Assembly (NCBI RefSeq): GCF_026236535.1
Contig: NZ_JAHTMW010000002.1
Span: 558,001-622,000, forward strand
Direction of reading: 5' to 3'
Length of the DNA: 64,000 bases
Source: Streptomyces sp. SKN60
Lineage (GTDB): Bacteria > Actinomycetota > Actinomycetes > Streptomycetales > Streptomycetaceae
Below are positions 28,799 to 37,461 of the stretch, one piece after another; positions within the stretch are counted from its first letter, which is position 1; every line of letters starts with the position of its first letter. The position numbers and the translations under genes were made by a program. The notes under the pieces were generated by a model. It made no database searches. It saw nothing but the letters and a program-made list of their open reading frames with translations, and was not told the DNA's origin.

Positions 28799-28820
28799 TC
28801 CTGCCCGAAATCGGGCAGGA
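28799..28820. promoter_or_regulatory. Perfect 22-bp palindrome between divergent genes
   Basis: Arms TCCTGCCCGA and TCGGGCAGGA are separated by AA. It lies 40 bp before the GTG at 28860 and next to the dre. No T-run follows, so it is probably an operator; the binding protein is unknown. Confidence 0.55.
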
Positions 28821-28859
28821 TTGTTGCCATAACCCTCGGGTACCCCTCAGTATTCACGG

Positions 28860-29135
28860 GTGCTCGAACGCCGCCCGTCGCACGACGACCTCATCGACCA
28901 CCTGGTCCGCAGCACCTCGCTCCAGCGTGGTGAGGCCGCCCGGGTGATCCTCGACGTCCTCGCGTACTTCGACGAGTCGACCGAGGACTTCGTCCGCCGC
29001 CGGCACCGCGAACTGCAGTCCGGCGGGGCGGTGAACGCCGAGATCTTCGAGCGGATCGCGGCCGAACTGCCGCACCGCGCGGTGGCACCGCCGGAGCTCT
29101 CACTGCGGCAACTGCGCCGCATCGTCTACGGCTGA
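28860..29135 (+). CDS. Conserved hypothetical protein upstream of glmS
   Basis: 91 aa, soluble, helical, rich in Arg and Glu (HDDLIDHLVRSTSLQRGEAA, then VRRRHRELQSGG). No catalytic motif or signal is seen. GTG start; no clear ribosome site, and CTCAGTATTCACGG lies just upstream, so the start may be leaderless. It is 59 bp before glmS and could be co-transcribed. Function unknown. Confidence 0.72.
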   Translation: MLERRPSHDDLIDHLVRSTSLQRGEAARVILDVLAYFDESTEDFVRRRHRELQSGGAVNAEIFERIAAELPHRAVAPPELSLRQLRRIVYG

Positions 29136-29194
29136 GCCACAGCCGGAACACGGCCGAACAGCACCTGTCGTCAACCTGGAGGGGTTTCACCTTT

Positions 29195-31012
29195 ATGTGC
29201 GGAATTGTCGGTTACATCGGTAAGCGCGACGTGGCCCCGCTGCTCCTGGAGGGCCTGGCCCGCCTCGAGTACCGCGGCTACGACTCGGCCGGCATGGTCG
29301 TCACCAGCCCGAAGGCCGCCGGCCTGAAGATGGTCAAGGCCAAGGGCCGGGTCCGCGACCTGGAGGCCAGGGTCCCCAAGCGCTTCACCGGCACCACCGG
29401 CATCGCCCACACCCGCTGGGCCACCCACGGCGCGCCCAGCGACATCAACTCGCACCCCCACCTGGACCCCGAGAACAAGGTCGCGGTCGTCCACAACGGC
29501 ATCGTCGACAACGCGGCCGAGCTCCGCGCCAAGCTGGAGGCCGAGGGCGTCGTCTTCGCCTCCGAGACCGACACCGAGGTGATCACCCACCTGATCGCCC
29601 GCTCCCAGGCCGAGACGCTTGAGGAGAAGGTCCGCGAGGCGCTCAAGCACATCGAGGGCACCTACGGCATCGCCGTGATGCACGCCGACTTCAACGACCG
29701 CATCGTGGTGGCCCGCAACGGCTCCCCGGTCATCCTCGGCATCGGCGAGAAGGAGATGCTCGTCGCCTCCGACGTCGCCGCCCTGATCGCCCACACCCGC
29801 CAGGTCGTCACCCTCGACGACGGCGAGATGGCCACCCTCAAGGCCGACGACTTCCGCACCTACACCACCTCGGGCGCCTCCACCACGGCCACCCCCGAGA
29901 CGGTCGAGTGGGAGGCCGCCTCCTATGACATGGGCGGCCACGAGACGTTCATGCACAAGGAGATCTCCGAGCAGCCCGACGCGGTCGACCGCGTGCTGCG
30001 CGGCCGGATCGACGACCGCTTCTCCACCGTGCACCTGGGCGGCCTGAACCTGGACCCGCGCGAGGCCCGCACCATCCGCCGGATCAAGATCCTCGGCTGC
30101 GGCACCTCGTACCACGCCGGTCTGATCGGCGCCGGGCTCATCGAGTCCATGGCCCGCATCCCCGCCGACGCCGAGCCGGCCTCCGAGTTCCGCTACCGCA
30201 ACCCGGTCGTCGACCCCGACACCCTCTACATCGCGGTCTCCCAGTCCGGCGAGACGTACGACGTCCTCGCCGCCGTCCAGGAGCTCAAGCGCAAGGGCGC
30301 CCGCGTCCTCGGCGTGGTCAACGTGGTCGGCTCCGCCATCGCCCGCGAGGCGGACGGCGGCATGTACGTGCACGCAGGCCCCGAGGTCTGCGTCGTCTCC
30401 ACCAAGTGCTTCACCAACACGGTGGTGGCCTTCGCGCTGCTCGCCCTGCACCTCGGCCGCATCCGCGACCTGTCCGTCACCGACGGCAAGCGGATCATCG
30501 AGGGCCTGCGCAAGCTGCCCGGCCAGATCGAGGAGATCCTCAAGTCCGAGGACGAGATCAAGAAGCTGGCCAAGGAGTACGCGGGCGCCCAGTCGATGAT
30601 GTTCATCGGCCGCGTCCGGGGCTACCCGGTCGCCCTGGAGGCCTCCCTCAAGCTGAAGGAGATCTCCTACATCCACGCCGAGGCCTACCCGGCCTCCGAG
30701 CTGAAGCACGGCCCGCTCGCCCTGATCGAGCCGGCCCTGCCGACGGTCGCCATCGTCCCCGACGACGACCTCCTGGAGAAGAACCGCGGCGCCCTGGAGG
30801 AGATCAAGGCCCGCAGCGGCCGCATCCTCGCCGTCGCGCACCAGCCGCAGGAGAAGGCCGACCACACCATCGTCGTGCCGAAGAACGAGGACGAGCTCGA
30901 CCCCATCCTGATGGGCATCCCGCTCCAGCTCCTCGCCTACCACACGGCGCTCGCCATGGGCCGCGACATCGACAAGCCGCGCAACCTGGCCAAGTCCGTC
31001 ACGGTCGAGTAG
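29195..31012 (+). CDS. glmS: Glutamine-fructose-6-phosphate aminotransferase
   Basis: A 605-aa enzyme that makes glucosamine-6-phosphate from fructose-6-phosphate and glutamine. Cys2 (MCGIVGYIG) is the N-terminal nucleophile of the glutaminase half (~1-225). Two SIS sugar-isomerase domains follow, with GCGTSYHAGL and SQSGETYDVLAA in the first and AYPASELKHGPLALI in the second. The C-terminus ends in the usual LAKSVTVE. GGAGGGG lies 11 bases before ATG. It stands beside the hexosaminidase and amino-sugar genes. No glmS ribozyme is evident in the 59-bp leader. S. coelicolor has more than one glmS, so this may be the secondary copy. Confidence 0.96.
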   Translation: MCGIVGYIGKRDVAPLLLEGLARLEYRGYDSAGMVVTSPKAAGLKMVKAKGRVRDLEARVPKRFTGTTGIAHTRWATHGAPSDINSHPHLDPENKVAVVHNGIVDNAAELRAKLEAEGVVFASETDTEVITHLIARSQAETLEEKVREALKHIEGTYGIAVMHADFNDRIVVARNGSPVILGIGEKEMLVASDVAALIAHTRQVVTLDDGEMATLKADDFRTYTTSGASTTATPETVEWEAASYDMGGHETFMHKEISEQPDAVDRVLRGRIDDRFSTVHLGGLNLDPREARTIRRIKILGCGTSYHAGLIGAGLIESMARIPADAEPASEFRYRNPVVDPDTLYIAVSQSGETYDVLAAVQELKRKGARVLGVVNVVGSAIAREADGGMYVHAGPEVCVVSTKCFTNTVVAFALLALHLGRIRDLSVTDGKRIIEGLRKLPGQIEEILKSEDEIKKLAKEYAGAQSMMFIGRVRGYPVALEASLKLKEISYIHAEAYPASELKHGPLALIEPALPTVAIVPDDDLLEKNRGALEEIKARSGRILAVAHQPQEKADHTIVVPKNEDELDPILMGIPLQLLAYHTALAMGRDIDKPRNLAKSVTVE

Positions 31013-31080
31013 CGGGGCCGCCGGGCCTGTCCCCCGGCCCCCCGCCCACCGGGCCTGTCCCCCGGTGGTCGACCGGACAC

Positions 31081-31123
31081 AAGAGCGGCCTCCGTGCATC
31101 CCAGGTGCACGGAGGCCGCTCTT
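31081..31123 (+). terminator. Terminator of glmS
   Basis: An 18-bp perfect stem (AAGAGCGGCCTCCGTGCA / TGCACGGAGGCCGCTCTT) with a 7-base loop, then TCC. It may also serve the convergent gene ending at 31154. A repeated CCGGGCCTGTCCCCCGG lies at ~31026-31068 just before it. Confidence 0.92.
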
Positions 31124-31153
31124 TCCTGCGCTGTTACGGGTACGGGTGCGGGC

Positions 31154-31714
31154 TCAGCTCGCCGCGGCCGCGCGGGACCCGCGGGCCAGCGAGGTCGGCC
31201 AGCCGGCCACCGCCGCCGTCGCGCCGTACCAGGCCGCGAGGCCCGCCACCGCGGCGACCCAGCCGCCCGCCTTGCCGAGGCCCGCGTTGTCGGCGAGGGC
31301 CCCGATGCCCGTCAGGAGCAGGGCGACGAAGAGCAGCCCGTACACACCCTGGCCGAAGAGGCCGCTGCCGCCCGACGCGACGGTGAGGGTGAGCGCGAGC
31401 AGCGCCCACAGCAGCAGGAAGAGCCCGGCGGCCTCGGCCGAACCGGCGTCGCCCACCCCGGTGCCCCAGGTGAACCAGAAGGCGCCGAGCGCCGAATAGG
31501 CCGTGCCCTCACCGGTGTTGCCGGCGCGGAGGGCGAGCAGCCCGACGAGGAACAGGGCCACTCCGCCGACCCAGGTCGCCAGGCCCGCGGCGTCGCCCGC
31601 GCCGACGTGGTCGATCACGCCGGTGGAGCCGATGCCGAAGGCCAGCAGGGTCAGGCCGAGTGCGAGGTGTCCGAGGGTGGAGGTGCTGTTTCCCGCGGCG
31701 GCTTCATTGGACAC
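31154..31714 (-). CDS. GPR1/FUN34/YaaH-type (acetate) membrane protein
   Basis: A 186-aa protein with six hydrophobic helices, Gly- and Ala-rich, with the FUN34/YaaH pattern LGHLALGLTLLAFGI at the N-terminus and YSALGAFWFTWG in the third segment. Family members take up acetate or succinate. The canonical NPAPLGL motif is degenerate (GNSTSTLGHL), so transport specificity is doubtful. AAGGGAG lies before ATG 31714. Ends near the glmS terminator. Confidence 0.78.
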   Translation of the reverse strand: MSNEAAAGNSTSTLGHLALGLTLLAFGIGSTGVIDHVGAGDAAGLATWVGGVALFLVGLLALRAGNTGEGTAYSALGAFWFTWGTGVGDAGSAEAAGLFLLLWALLALTLTVASGGSGLFGQGVYGLLFVALLLTGIGALADNAGLGKAGGWVAAVAGLAAWYGATAAVAGWPTSLARGSRAAAAS

Positions 31715-31889
31715 GGCGGGCTCCCTTCAGGTGTGCAGTTGTACTGCTTGGGTCGCTTTGTTCCGGTGACTTTTATGTACCCTTCACAACCACACAATTC
31801 ACCTGAGGAAGGCCGAAATTATGGCCGGATCAAGGGAGTTGGCGGGGACCCCGCAAGAGGAGTGGGAGGTGTGGTCGCCGTGACCGGTG

Positions 31890-32411
31890 TTACGGGATGA
31901 CGATGACGGGGCGCTGGGCGCGGCGGGCGAGCCGGCCGGCCACCGAGCCGAAGATCCGCCCGACGATGCCGTGGGTCGAGCCGACCACGATCGCGTCGGC
32001 CGAGTACTCCCGGCCGACCTCCTCCAGTTCGTGGCAGATGTCGCCGCCGCGCTCGACCAGGATCCAGGGCACCTCGGAGAGGTGGTCGGCGCAGGCGAGC
32101 TCCAGGCCGAGGACCTCGGTGCGGTGGTCGGGGACGTCGACGAAGACCGGCGGTTCGCAGCCGGCCCACACGGTGGTGGGCAGCCGGTTGGCCACGTGCA
32201 CGATGATCAGGCCGGAGCCGGAGCGGCGGGCCATGCCGATGGCGTACGCGAGGGCGCGTTCACTGGAGGTCGAGCCGTCGAAGCCGACGACGACGCCGTG
32301 CCGGAAGGCCGGGTCGCAGGAGTGGCGTGGCTGTTCCACCGCGAGGGGGTCGACCGTGGAGTCGGCGACGCGCTTGCGGTCCGCGGGTTCGGGGAATTCG
32401 TGACCGGCCAT
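31890..32411 (-). CDS. Universal stress protein (UspA family)
   Basis: A 173-aa single Usp domain. It starts with VVVGFDGSTSSERALAYAI (~40-58) and ends with the nucleotide-binding loop VVGSTHGIVGRIFGSVAG (G-2x-G-9x-G-S) and RPVIVIP. The ATP-binding glycines are present. An N-terminal ~35-residue extension precedes the domain. Stand-alone gene, divergent from the membrane protein at 32736. Likely a stress or dormancy protein; target unknown. Confidence 0.87.
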   Translation of the reverse strand: MAGHEFPEPADRKRVADSTVDPLAVEQPRHSCDPAFRHGVVVGFDGSTSSERALAYAIGMARRSGSGLIIVHVANRLPTTVWAGCEPPVFVDVPDHRTEVLGLELACADHLSEVPWILVERGGDICHELEEVGREYSADAIVVGSTHGIVGRIFGSVAGRLARRAQRPVIVIP

Positions 32412-32735
32412 CGGTGTCTCGGCGAAGAGGGTCCTCTGGGAGGGACGGAAGGGGAGAGGGAGCGGAACAACGGTTGGCGGCGGAGCTGTGTCCGGGAATC
32501 ATCTTCCCAAGCCCATACCCCCAAGGGTACGGCGACACTCCTCCCGTGCCCAGGGGCGACCGCCGGGCGCCGTTACGGCGTCCCAGGGAGCATGCACGAG
32601 CCCCGCGCCGTAGCGCAATGCCGGATGTGCCCTACAGGTGTCCGTACGGGGGCCAAACGGACGCCTCGCGCAGTGACCGGAACGTTCCGCTCCTCGTTTC
32701 CACAGGTCAACGTCACCGTCGCAGGGAGCCCGCCC
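32412..32735. other. Divergent intergenic region, no gene seen
   Basis: A small inverted repeat TACCC-N4-GGGTA lies at ~32515-32528 within a less GC-rich patch that could hold promoters for the two divergent genes. I recognise nothing else. Confidence 0.4.
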
Positions 32736-33179
32736 GTGCCCGCACCGTCACCCATGGACACCGACGCCCCGTTTGACCCCGCCGCGCTCGCCTCCGCCGA
32801 GACGGTCACCGCGCTCCCGGTACCCCCCGGCGGCGCCCCGGCGCACGGCCGGCCCCCGGGCCCGCGCGGGCGCCGCCGGGCCGCGCCGGACCGGCCCGGC
32901 GGAACCGGTGGAAGCGGTGGAAGCGGTGGAACCGTCGGACCCGGTGGCACCGTCGGACCGGACGCCGGGGGAGACGTGGTGCGCTGGGCGGTGTTCTGCT
33001 GCGTCCTGGTGCCGGTCGTCCTGCTGGTCTACGGCACCTCCCTGGGCGGCGCCGCCGGCACCGCGCTCGGCCTCGCGGCGGTCACCGCGGCCTGCCGGGT
33101 GCTGCTGCGCCGCTCGGAACGCGGACTGCGGACCGAGCTCCGGACCGGGCCCCGGGACGGGCGCCACTCGCGGAGTTGA
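32736..33179 (+). CDS. Small membrane protein upstream of adpA
   Basis: 147 aa. A Pro/Gly/Arg-rich N-terminal half with a GGSGGSGG linker, then two close transmembrane helices (WAVFCCVLVPVVLLVYGT and AAGTALGLAAVTAACRVLL) and a basic tail. GTG 32736 has AGGGAG upstream; an in-frame ATG at 32754 is also possible. No family recognised. Its end overlaps a TTGACA that might belong to an adpA promoter. Confidence 0.7.
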   Translation: MPAPSPMDTDAPFDPAALASAETVTALPVPPGGAPAHGRPPGPRGRRRAAPDRPGGTGGSGGSGGTVGPGGTVGPDAGGDVVRWAVFCCVLVPVVLLVYGTSLGGAAGTALGLAAVTAACRVLLRRSERGLRTELRTGPRDGRHSRS

Positions 33180-33486
33180 CAGGGTCGCACAGCCGATCCC
33201 GTATGTTTTCAGCCAAGTTCCGGTACTCGGCGAGTCCTTGGCCGAAGACCGCTCAACCCGCGTAGGTGCTGGCATCACCGCGCTGTACTGGGCTTCACGA
33301 TCGAATGCTTCACGCCAAGTTGCCATGTCGACAATGTGCCGGAAGGAGAACGTGGCACGCGGGCACCACGGGACGCAGTAGATTCGATCATGGATACCGA
33401 AGACTGGGGTCTCGCGCAAAACCGAGGGGAAACGTGGCACATCCACATGACCAGGGAGACGCCAACACCGAGGGGGGCTTAGCGTC
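33180..33486 (+). promoter_or_regulatory. adpA upstream region / long leader
   Basis: About 307 bp with no gene. TTGACA (33176-33181) and TATGTT (33202-33207) are spaced by 20 bp, longer than ideal, and are the best promoter-like pair I see. Several TGGC/GCCA half-motifs around 33310-33360 could be AdpA autoregulatory sites, but none fits the recalled TGGCSNGWWY consensus well. Confidence 0.35.
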
Positions 33487-34662
33487 ATGAGCCAGGACTC
33501 CGCCGCACCGGAGGCGGCACGGAAGCTGTCCGGGCGCCGCCGTCGCGAAGTCGTCGCGGTACTGCTGTTCAGCGGTGGCCCCATCTTCGAGAGCTCCATC
33601 CCGCTCTCCGTTTTCGGCATCGACCGCCAGGACGCGGGGGTGCCGCGCTACCGGCTGCTGGTGTGCGCCGGCGAGGAAGGCCCGCTGCGGACCACAGGGG
33701 GACTCGAACTCACCGCGCCCTACGGCCTGGAGGCGATCAGCCGGGCGGGCACCGTCGTCGTGCCGGCCTGGCGTTCCATCACGTCGCCGCCGCCCCCGGA
33801 GGCGCTCGAAGCGCTCCGCCGGGCGCACGAGGAGGGCGCGCGCATCGTCGGTCTGTGCACCGGCGCGTTCGTCCTCGCCGCCGCCGGGCTGCTCGACGGC
33901 CGCCCGGCGACCACGCACTGGATGTACGCGCCGACGCTCGCCAAGCGCTATCCGTCGGTCCACGTGGACCCGCGGGAGCTCTTCGTCGACGACGGCGACG
34001 TGCTGACCTCGGCCGGCACCGCGGCCGGAATCGATCTGTGTCTGCACATCGTGCGGACCGACCACGGCACGGAGGCCGCGGGCGCCCTGGCGCGCCGGCT
34101 GGTCGTCCCGCCGCGGCGCAGCGGCGGTCAGGAGCGCTACCTCGACAGGTCTTTACCTGAGGAGATCGGCGCCGACCCGCTGGCCGAGGTCGTCGCCTGG
34201 GCGCTGGAGCACCTCCACGAGCAGTTCGACGTGGAGACCCTCGCCGCGCGCGCGTACATGTCACGGCGGACCTTCGACCGCCGGTTCCGCTCGCTGACCG
34301 GCTCGGCGCCGCTGCAGTGGCTGATCACCCAGCGGGTGCTCCAGGCACAGCGGCTCCTGGAGACCTCCGACTACTCGGTCGACGAGGTCGCCGGGCGCTG
34401 CGGCTTCCGCTCGCCGGTGGCCCTGCGCGGCCACTTCCGGCGGCAGCTGGGCTCCTCGCCGGCCGCGTACCGGGCGGCGTACCGGGCCCGGCGGCCGCAG
34501 GGCGAGGGCGGTACGGCGCTGCTCGACGCGGTGGTCCCGGCCCAGGCCCAGGTCCCGGCGGCCCCGCGCCGTCCGGGTCACCTCCTGGACCCCGGCAAGC
34601 CGCCGTCGGACGCCTTCACGCCGGGCCGCCCGGCCCTCCCGGGCCAGCGGAGCGCCCCGTAA
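33487..34662 (+). CDS. adpA: Global developmental regulator AdpA (BldH)
   Basis: A 391-aa AraC-family activator of morphological differentiation and secondary metabolism. The N-terminal ThiJ/PfpI-like dimerisation domain (~18-205) includes [19 protein letters not shown]. The C-terminal AraC DNA-binding domain (~240-330) includes [20 protein letters not shown] and a second helix-turn-helix with [14 protein letters not shown]. Codon 223 (34153-34155) is TTA, in the interdomain linker (AGG TCT TTA CCT), the known target of bldA tRNA control. ATG 33487 follows GAGGGGGG. A strong terminator follows. Orthologous sequence and context make the name secure. Confidence 0.98.
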   Translation: MSQDSAAPEAARKLSGRRRREVVAVLLFSGGPIFESSIPLSVFGIDRQDAGVPRYRLLVCAGEEGPLRTTGGLELTAPYGLEAISRAGTVVVPAWRSITSPPPPEALEALRRAHEEGARIVGLCTGAFVLAAAGLLDGRPATTHWMYAPTLAKRYPSVHVDPRELFVDDGDVLTSAGTAAGIDLCLHIVRTDHGTEAAGALARRLVVPPRRSGGQERYLDRSLPEEIGADPLAEVVAWALEHLHEQFDVETLAARAYMSRRTFDRRFRSLTGSAPLQWLITQRVLQAQRLLETSDYSVDEVAGRCGFRSPVALRGHFRRQLGSSPAAYRAAYRARRPQGEGGTALLDAVVPAQAQVPAAPRRPGHLLDPGKPPSDAFTPGRPALPGQRSAP

Positions 34663-34704
34663 CCGGCCCCCCGTACCGCGCGCCACAAAGCGCGCACCGA
34701 GAAA

Positions 34705-34743
34705 CCGAAGGGCCCCCCGGACACCAGCCAGGGGGCCCTTCGG
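34705..34743 (+). terminator. Terminator of adpA
   Basis: A 13-bp perfect stem (CCGAAGGGCCCCC / GGGGGCCCTTCGG) with a 13-base loop. Confidence 0.88.
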
Positions 34744-34804
34744 CCGTTCCGTGGCCGCGGCCGTTCTTCGGCCCCGGCCCCCCTTCGGCCATAAGGTAGG
34801 ACGC

Positions 34805-35416
34805 ATGAACGATCGCATGGTGTGGATCGACTGCGAGATGACCGGGCTCTCGCTGACGGACGACGCACTCATCGAGGTGGCCGCGCTGGTCACCGACTCG
34901 GAACTGAACGTGCTCGGCGAAGGCGTGGACATCGTGATCCGCCCGCCGGACGCGGCCCTGGAGACCATGCCGGAGATCGTGCGCGAGATGCACACGAAGT
35001 CCGGACTGCTCGACGCGCTGGCCGGGGGCACCACCCTCGCCGACGCCGAGGCCCAGGTCCTCGCGTACATCCGCGAGCACGTGAAGGAGCCCGGCAAGGC
35101 CCCGCTGTGCGGGAACTCGGTCTCCACCGACCGCGGCTTCCTCGCCCGCGACATGCCGGCCCTGGAGAAGCACCTCCACTACCGGATCGTCGATGTCTCC
35201 TCGGTCAAGGAACTGGCCCGCCGCTGGTACCCGAGGGCGTACTTCAACAGTCCGGAGAAGAACGGCAACCACCGGGCGCTCGCGGACATCCGCGAGTCGA
35301 TCGCCGAGCTCCGCTACTACCGGGAGGCGATCTTCGTGCCGCAGCCCGGCCCGGACTCGGAGACCGCGAAGCAGATCGCGGCACGCCACGTCATCGCCGG
35401 CGACAGCTCCCACTAG
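34805..35416 (+). CDS. orn: Oligoribonuclease
   Basis: A 203-aa DEDDh 3'-5' exoribonuclease that degrades 2-5 nt RNAs, including pGpG from c-di-GMP breakdown. Motif [11 protein letters not shown], motif [17 protein letters not shown] and motif [15 protein letters not shown] are all present. ATG 34805 has GGTAGGA upstream. Position next to adpA matches ornA of S. coelicolor. The window also carries cdgA, a c-di-GMP enzyme, but the two genes are 21 kb apart. Confidence 0.96.
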   Translation: MNDRMVWIDCEMTGLSLTDDALIEVAALVTDSELNVLGEGVDIVIRPPDAALETMPEIVREMHTKSGLLDALAGGTTLADAEAQVLAYIREHVKEPGKAPLCGNSVSTDRGFLARDMPALEKHLHYRIVDVSSVKELARRWYPRAYFNSPEKNGNHRALADIRESIAELRYYREAIFVPQPGPDSETAKQIAARHVIAGDSSH

Positions 35417-35444
35417 CCGGCGCGAGGGGGCCTGCTCGCGCCGG
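35417..35444 (+). terminator. Terminator of orn
   Basis: CCGGCGCGAG / CTCGCGCCGG, a 10-bp perfect stem with an 8-base loop, immediately after the TAG. Confidence 0.8.
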
Positions 35445-35543
35445 AAAGACGCTCGAGAGAAACGTGTGCGCGAGCACCCCCCAAGACCCTGTAGACTTCT
35501 TCTCGGCCGGTCAGGGAAGCCCTCGGGCGAATGACCGGTCATG

Positions 35544-35616
35544 GTGGGTGTAGCTCAGCTGGTAGAGCACCTGGTTGTGGTCCAGGATGCCGCGGGTTCG
35601 AGTCCCGTCACTCACC
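35544..35616 (+). tRNA. tRNA-His (GTG)
   Basis: Cloverleaf read by eye: acceptor GTGGGTG / CACTCAC, D-arm GCTC...GAGC, anticodon stem CCTGG / CCAGG with loop TTGTGGT (anticodon GTG), T-arm with GTTCGAGTC. The base at 35543 is G, so the extra G(-1) of tRNA-His is encoded. CCA is not encoded. A TAGACT -10-like box lies at 35492. Confidence 0.96.
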
Positions 35617-35625
35617 CTGAAGGGT

Positions 35626-35657
35626 CGAGGCCCCGGTTCGGAAGAACCGGGGCCTCG
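35626..35657 (+). terminator. Terminator of tRNA-His
   Basis: CGAGGCCCCGGTTC / GAACCGGGGCCTCG, a 14-bp perfect stem with GGAA loop. Confidence 0.9.
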
Positions 35658-35744
35658 CTCGTTTCCTGGGCCGGACACAACCCGACACGGGCCGGGAGCA
35701 GGTCCGGCCCCGCCCCTGGAGAGGGCGAGGCCGGGCGGCGTGTC

Positions 35745-36623
35745 TCAGATCACCGGCGGGCGGCCGAGCCGGCCCATCCGCCAGACCGTGGCCCAGCTCA
35801 TCGGCCGGCGGTCGCCGCCGGACCGGCGGACGCCCTCGACGAAGCCGCCGAACCAGGCGCGCAGCCCCGGCAGGGAGCGGGTGCGGGCGATCGTCAGCAG
35901 GGTCCACACGCCCAGGTAGACCGGGACCAGCGGGGCCGGCAGGTTCCGCTTCGCCAGCCAGACCCGGTTGCGGGCCGTCATCCGGTAGTAGACCGCGTGC
36001 CGGGCCGGGCTGGTCTTCGGGTGCTGGAGCAGCAGCTCCGGCGCGTACCGCACGGTCCAGCCCGCGTCGAGCGCGCGCCAGGCCAGGTCGGTCTCCTCGT
36101 GGGTGAAGAAGAAGTCCTCCGGCCAGCCGCCGACCTGGTCGAGCATCCGCATCGACAGGCCGTGACCGCCGCCGAGGAAGGTGGTCACCTCGCCGCCGCG
36201 CATCGGGTCCTTGGCGCCCAGCCGGGGCACGTGGCGGCGCTGCGTCTCGCCGTGCTCGTCGGCGATCCGGAAGGAGACGATGCCGAGCGCCTGCTCCGCC
36301 TCGTACAGGTCGGCAAGCCGCCGGAAGACATCGGTGTCGACGAGCAGACCGTCGTCGTCGAGGTCCACGACGACATCGACGTCGCCGAAGGAGCGGAGGG
36401 TCTCGATGGCGACGTTGCGGCCGCCGGACACCCCGCGGTTCTCCGGGAGCTCCACGCCGTGCACGCCGTCCGGCAGCTCGGCGAGCGAACCGGTGCCGTT
36501 GCCGATCACCACGACCCGGGCGGGCGGCTCGTCCTGCATGGCCACCGAATCGAGCAGCGCCCGCAGCTCCTTCGGGCGTGTGCCCATCGTCAGCACCGCC
36601 ACACCCATACGCGGTCGCGCCAC
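35745..36623 (-). CDS. Family 2 glycosyltransferase
   Basis: A 292-aa GT-A fold enzyme. The Rossmann-like start is VAVLTMGTRPKELRALLDSV. The nucleotide-sugar and metal region reads NRGVSGGRNVAIE then VVVDLDDDGLL (DxD-like). The acceptor region carries EDFFFTHEETDLAWRAL, typical of rhamnosyltransferase-like GT2. No strong membrane helix except a weak one at ~237-257. GTG 36623 has GGAG upstream. Substrate unknown; probably a cell-surface glycan. Confidence 0.88.
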   Translation of the reverse strand: MARPRMGVAVLTMGTRPKELRALLDSVAMQDEPPARVVVIGNGTGSLAELPDGVHGVELPENRGVSGGRNVAIETLRSFGDVDVVVDLDDDGLLVDTDVFRRLADLYEAEQALGIVSFRIADEHGETQRRHVPRLGAKDPMRGGEVTTFLGGGHGLSMRMLDQVGGWPEDFFFTHEETDLAWRALDAGWTVRYAPELLLQHPKTSPARHAVYYRMTARNRVWLAKRNLPAPLVPVYLGVWTLLTIARTRSLPGLRAWFGGFVEGVRRSGGDRRPMSWATVWRMGRLGRPPVI

Positions 36624-36723
36624 AACCCACTCCGTTTCCTTGCCGTCATCAAGCGTCCCGCGATGCTAACGGCCCCGCGTTCCCTCCTGTTCATGTGTAC
36701 GGCACTCAGGGCATGTCCCGGCG

Positions 36724-37296
36724 TCAGCGCAGGTCGCGCCGCATCAGGACCCGGGGGTGGCCGGCGAGGACCGAGGTGGTGTCGGCGGCGTGGACGAACC
36801 CGGCGCGCTCGAAGTTCCCGCGCAGCCCCGCGTACGCCATGGTCGTGTCGACCCGCGCGTCGCCGTTGTCCACCGGGTACGCCTCGACGACCGGGGCGCC
36901 GTGAGCGCGGGCGAACTCGACCGCGCCGGTGATCAGGGCGTGCGAGATGCCCCGCCTGCGGTGCCCGGGGCGGACCCGGACGCACCACAGCGACCACACC
37001 GGCAGGTCGTCGAGGTGCGGGATCGTGCGGCTGCGGGCGTACGAGGTGTCGGCGCGCGGCGCCACGGCCGCCCAGCCGACCGGCTCGTCCCCGTCGTACG
37101 CGAGGACCCCGGGCGGTACGGCACCGGCGCACAGCTGCGCCACGTACGCACCGCGCTCCGGCCCGCGCATCGCGTGGTCGAGCTTGGCCGGGATGCGATG
37201 GCTGAGGCACCAGCAGACGGTGGCGGTCGGCGACTTCGGGCCGATGACGGCCGCCGTGTCCGCGAAGTCCGACGCCGGACGCACCTCGATGCTCAT
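36724..37296 (-). CDS. GNAT-family N-acetyltransferase
   Basis: 190 aa. Starts SIEVRPASDF; after a CWCLSHRIP patch the acetyl-CoA core reads LWCVRVRPGHRRRGISHALI (motif A, Q/R-x-x-G-x-G/A variant), followed by AYPVDNGD and FERAGFVHAA. The start MSIEV at 37296 has GAGGGGAG; an upstream ATG at 37332 does not. The Cys-rich YCWC-like stretch is seen in a conserved GNAT subgroup. Substrate unknown. Confidence 0.87.
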   Translation of the reverse strand: MSIEVRPASDFADTAAVIGPKSPTATVCWCLSHRIPAKLDHAMRGPERGAYVAQLCAGAVPPGVLAYDGDEPVGWAAVAPRADTSYARSRTIPHLDDLPVWSLWCVRVRPGHRRRGISHALITGAVEFARAHGAPVVEAYPVDNGDARVDTTMAYAGLRGNFERAGFVHAADTTSVLAGHPRVLMRRDLR

Positions 37297-37441
37297 CCCG
37301 TTCTCCCCTCTCGTACCGCTCGTACCACTCATCCGTACCCTCGCCCCCTCCGGTCCCGTCAGCCTCGCACGTCAAGGCCTCACCCGCCGGGGATTCACCC
37401 GCCGGGGCCTTCATCGGCGAGCGTCCCCGGGCGGCCCACCG

Positions 37442-37456
37442 GACCGCACTACGGTC
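37442..37456. promoter_or_regulatory. GACCG-N5-CGGTC palindrome with -10-like element
   Basis: The inverted repeat ends five bases before the ATG of the binding-protein gene and contains TACGGT (37450-37455), a plausible -10. With no ribosome site visible, the gene could be leaderless and controlled from here. Confidence 0.4.
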
Positions 37457-37461
37457 GCGCC

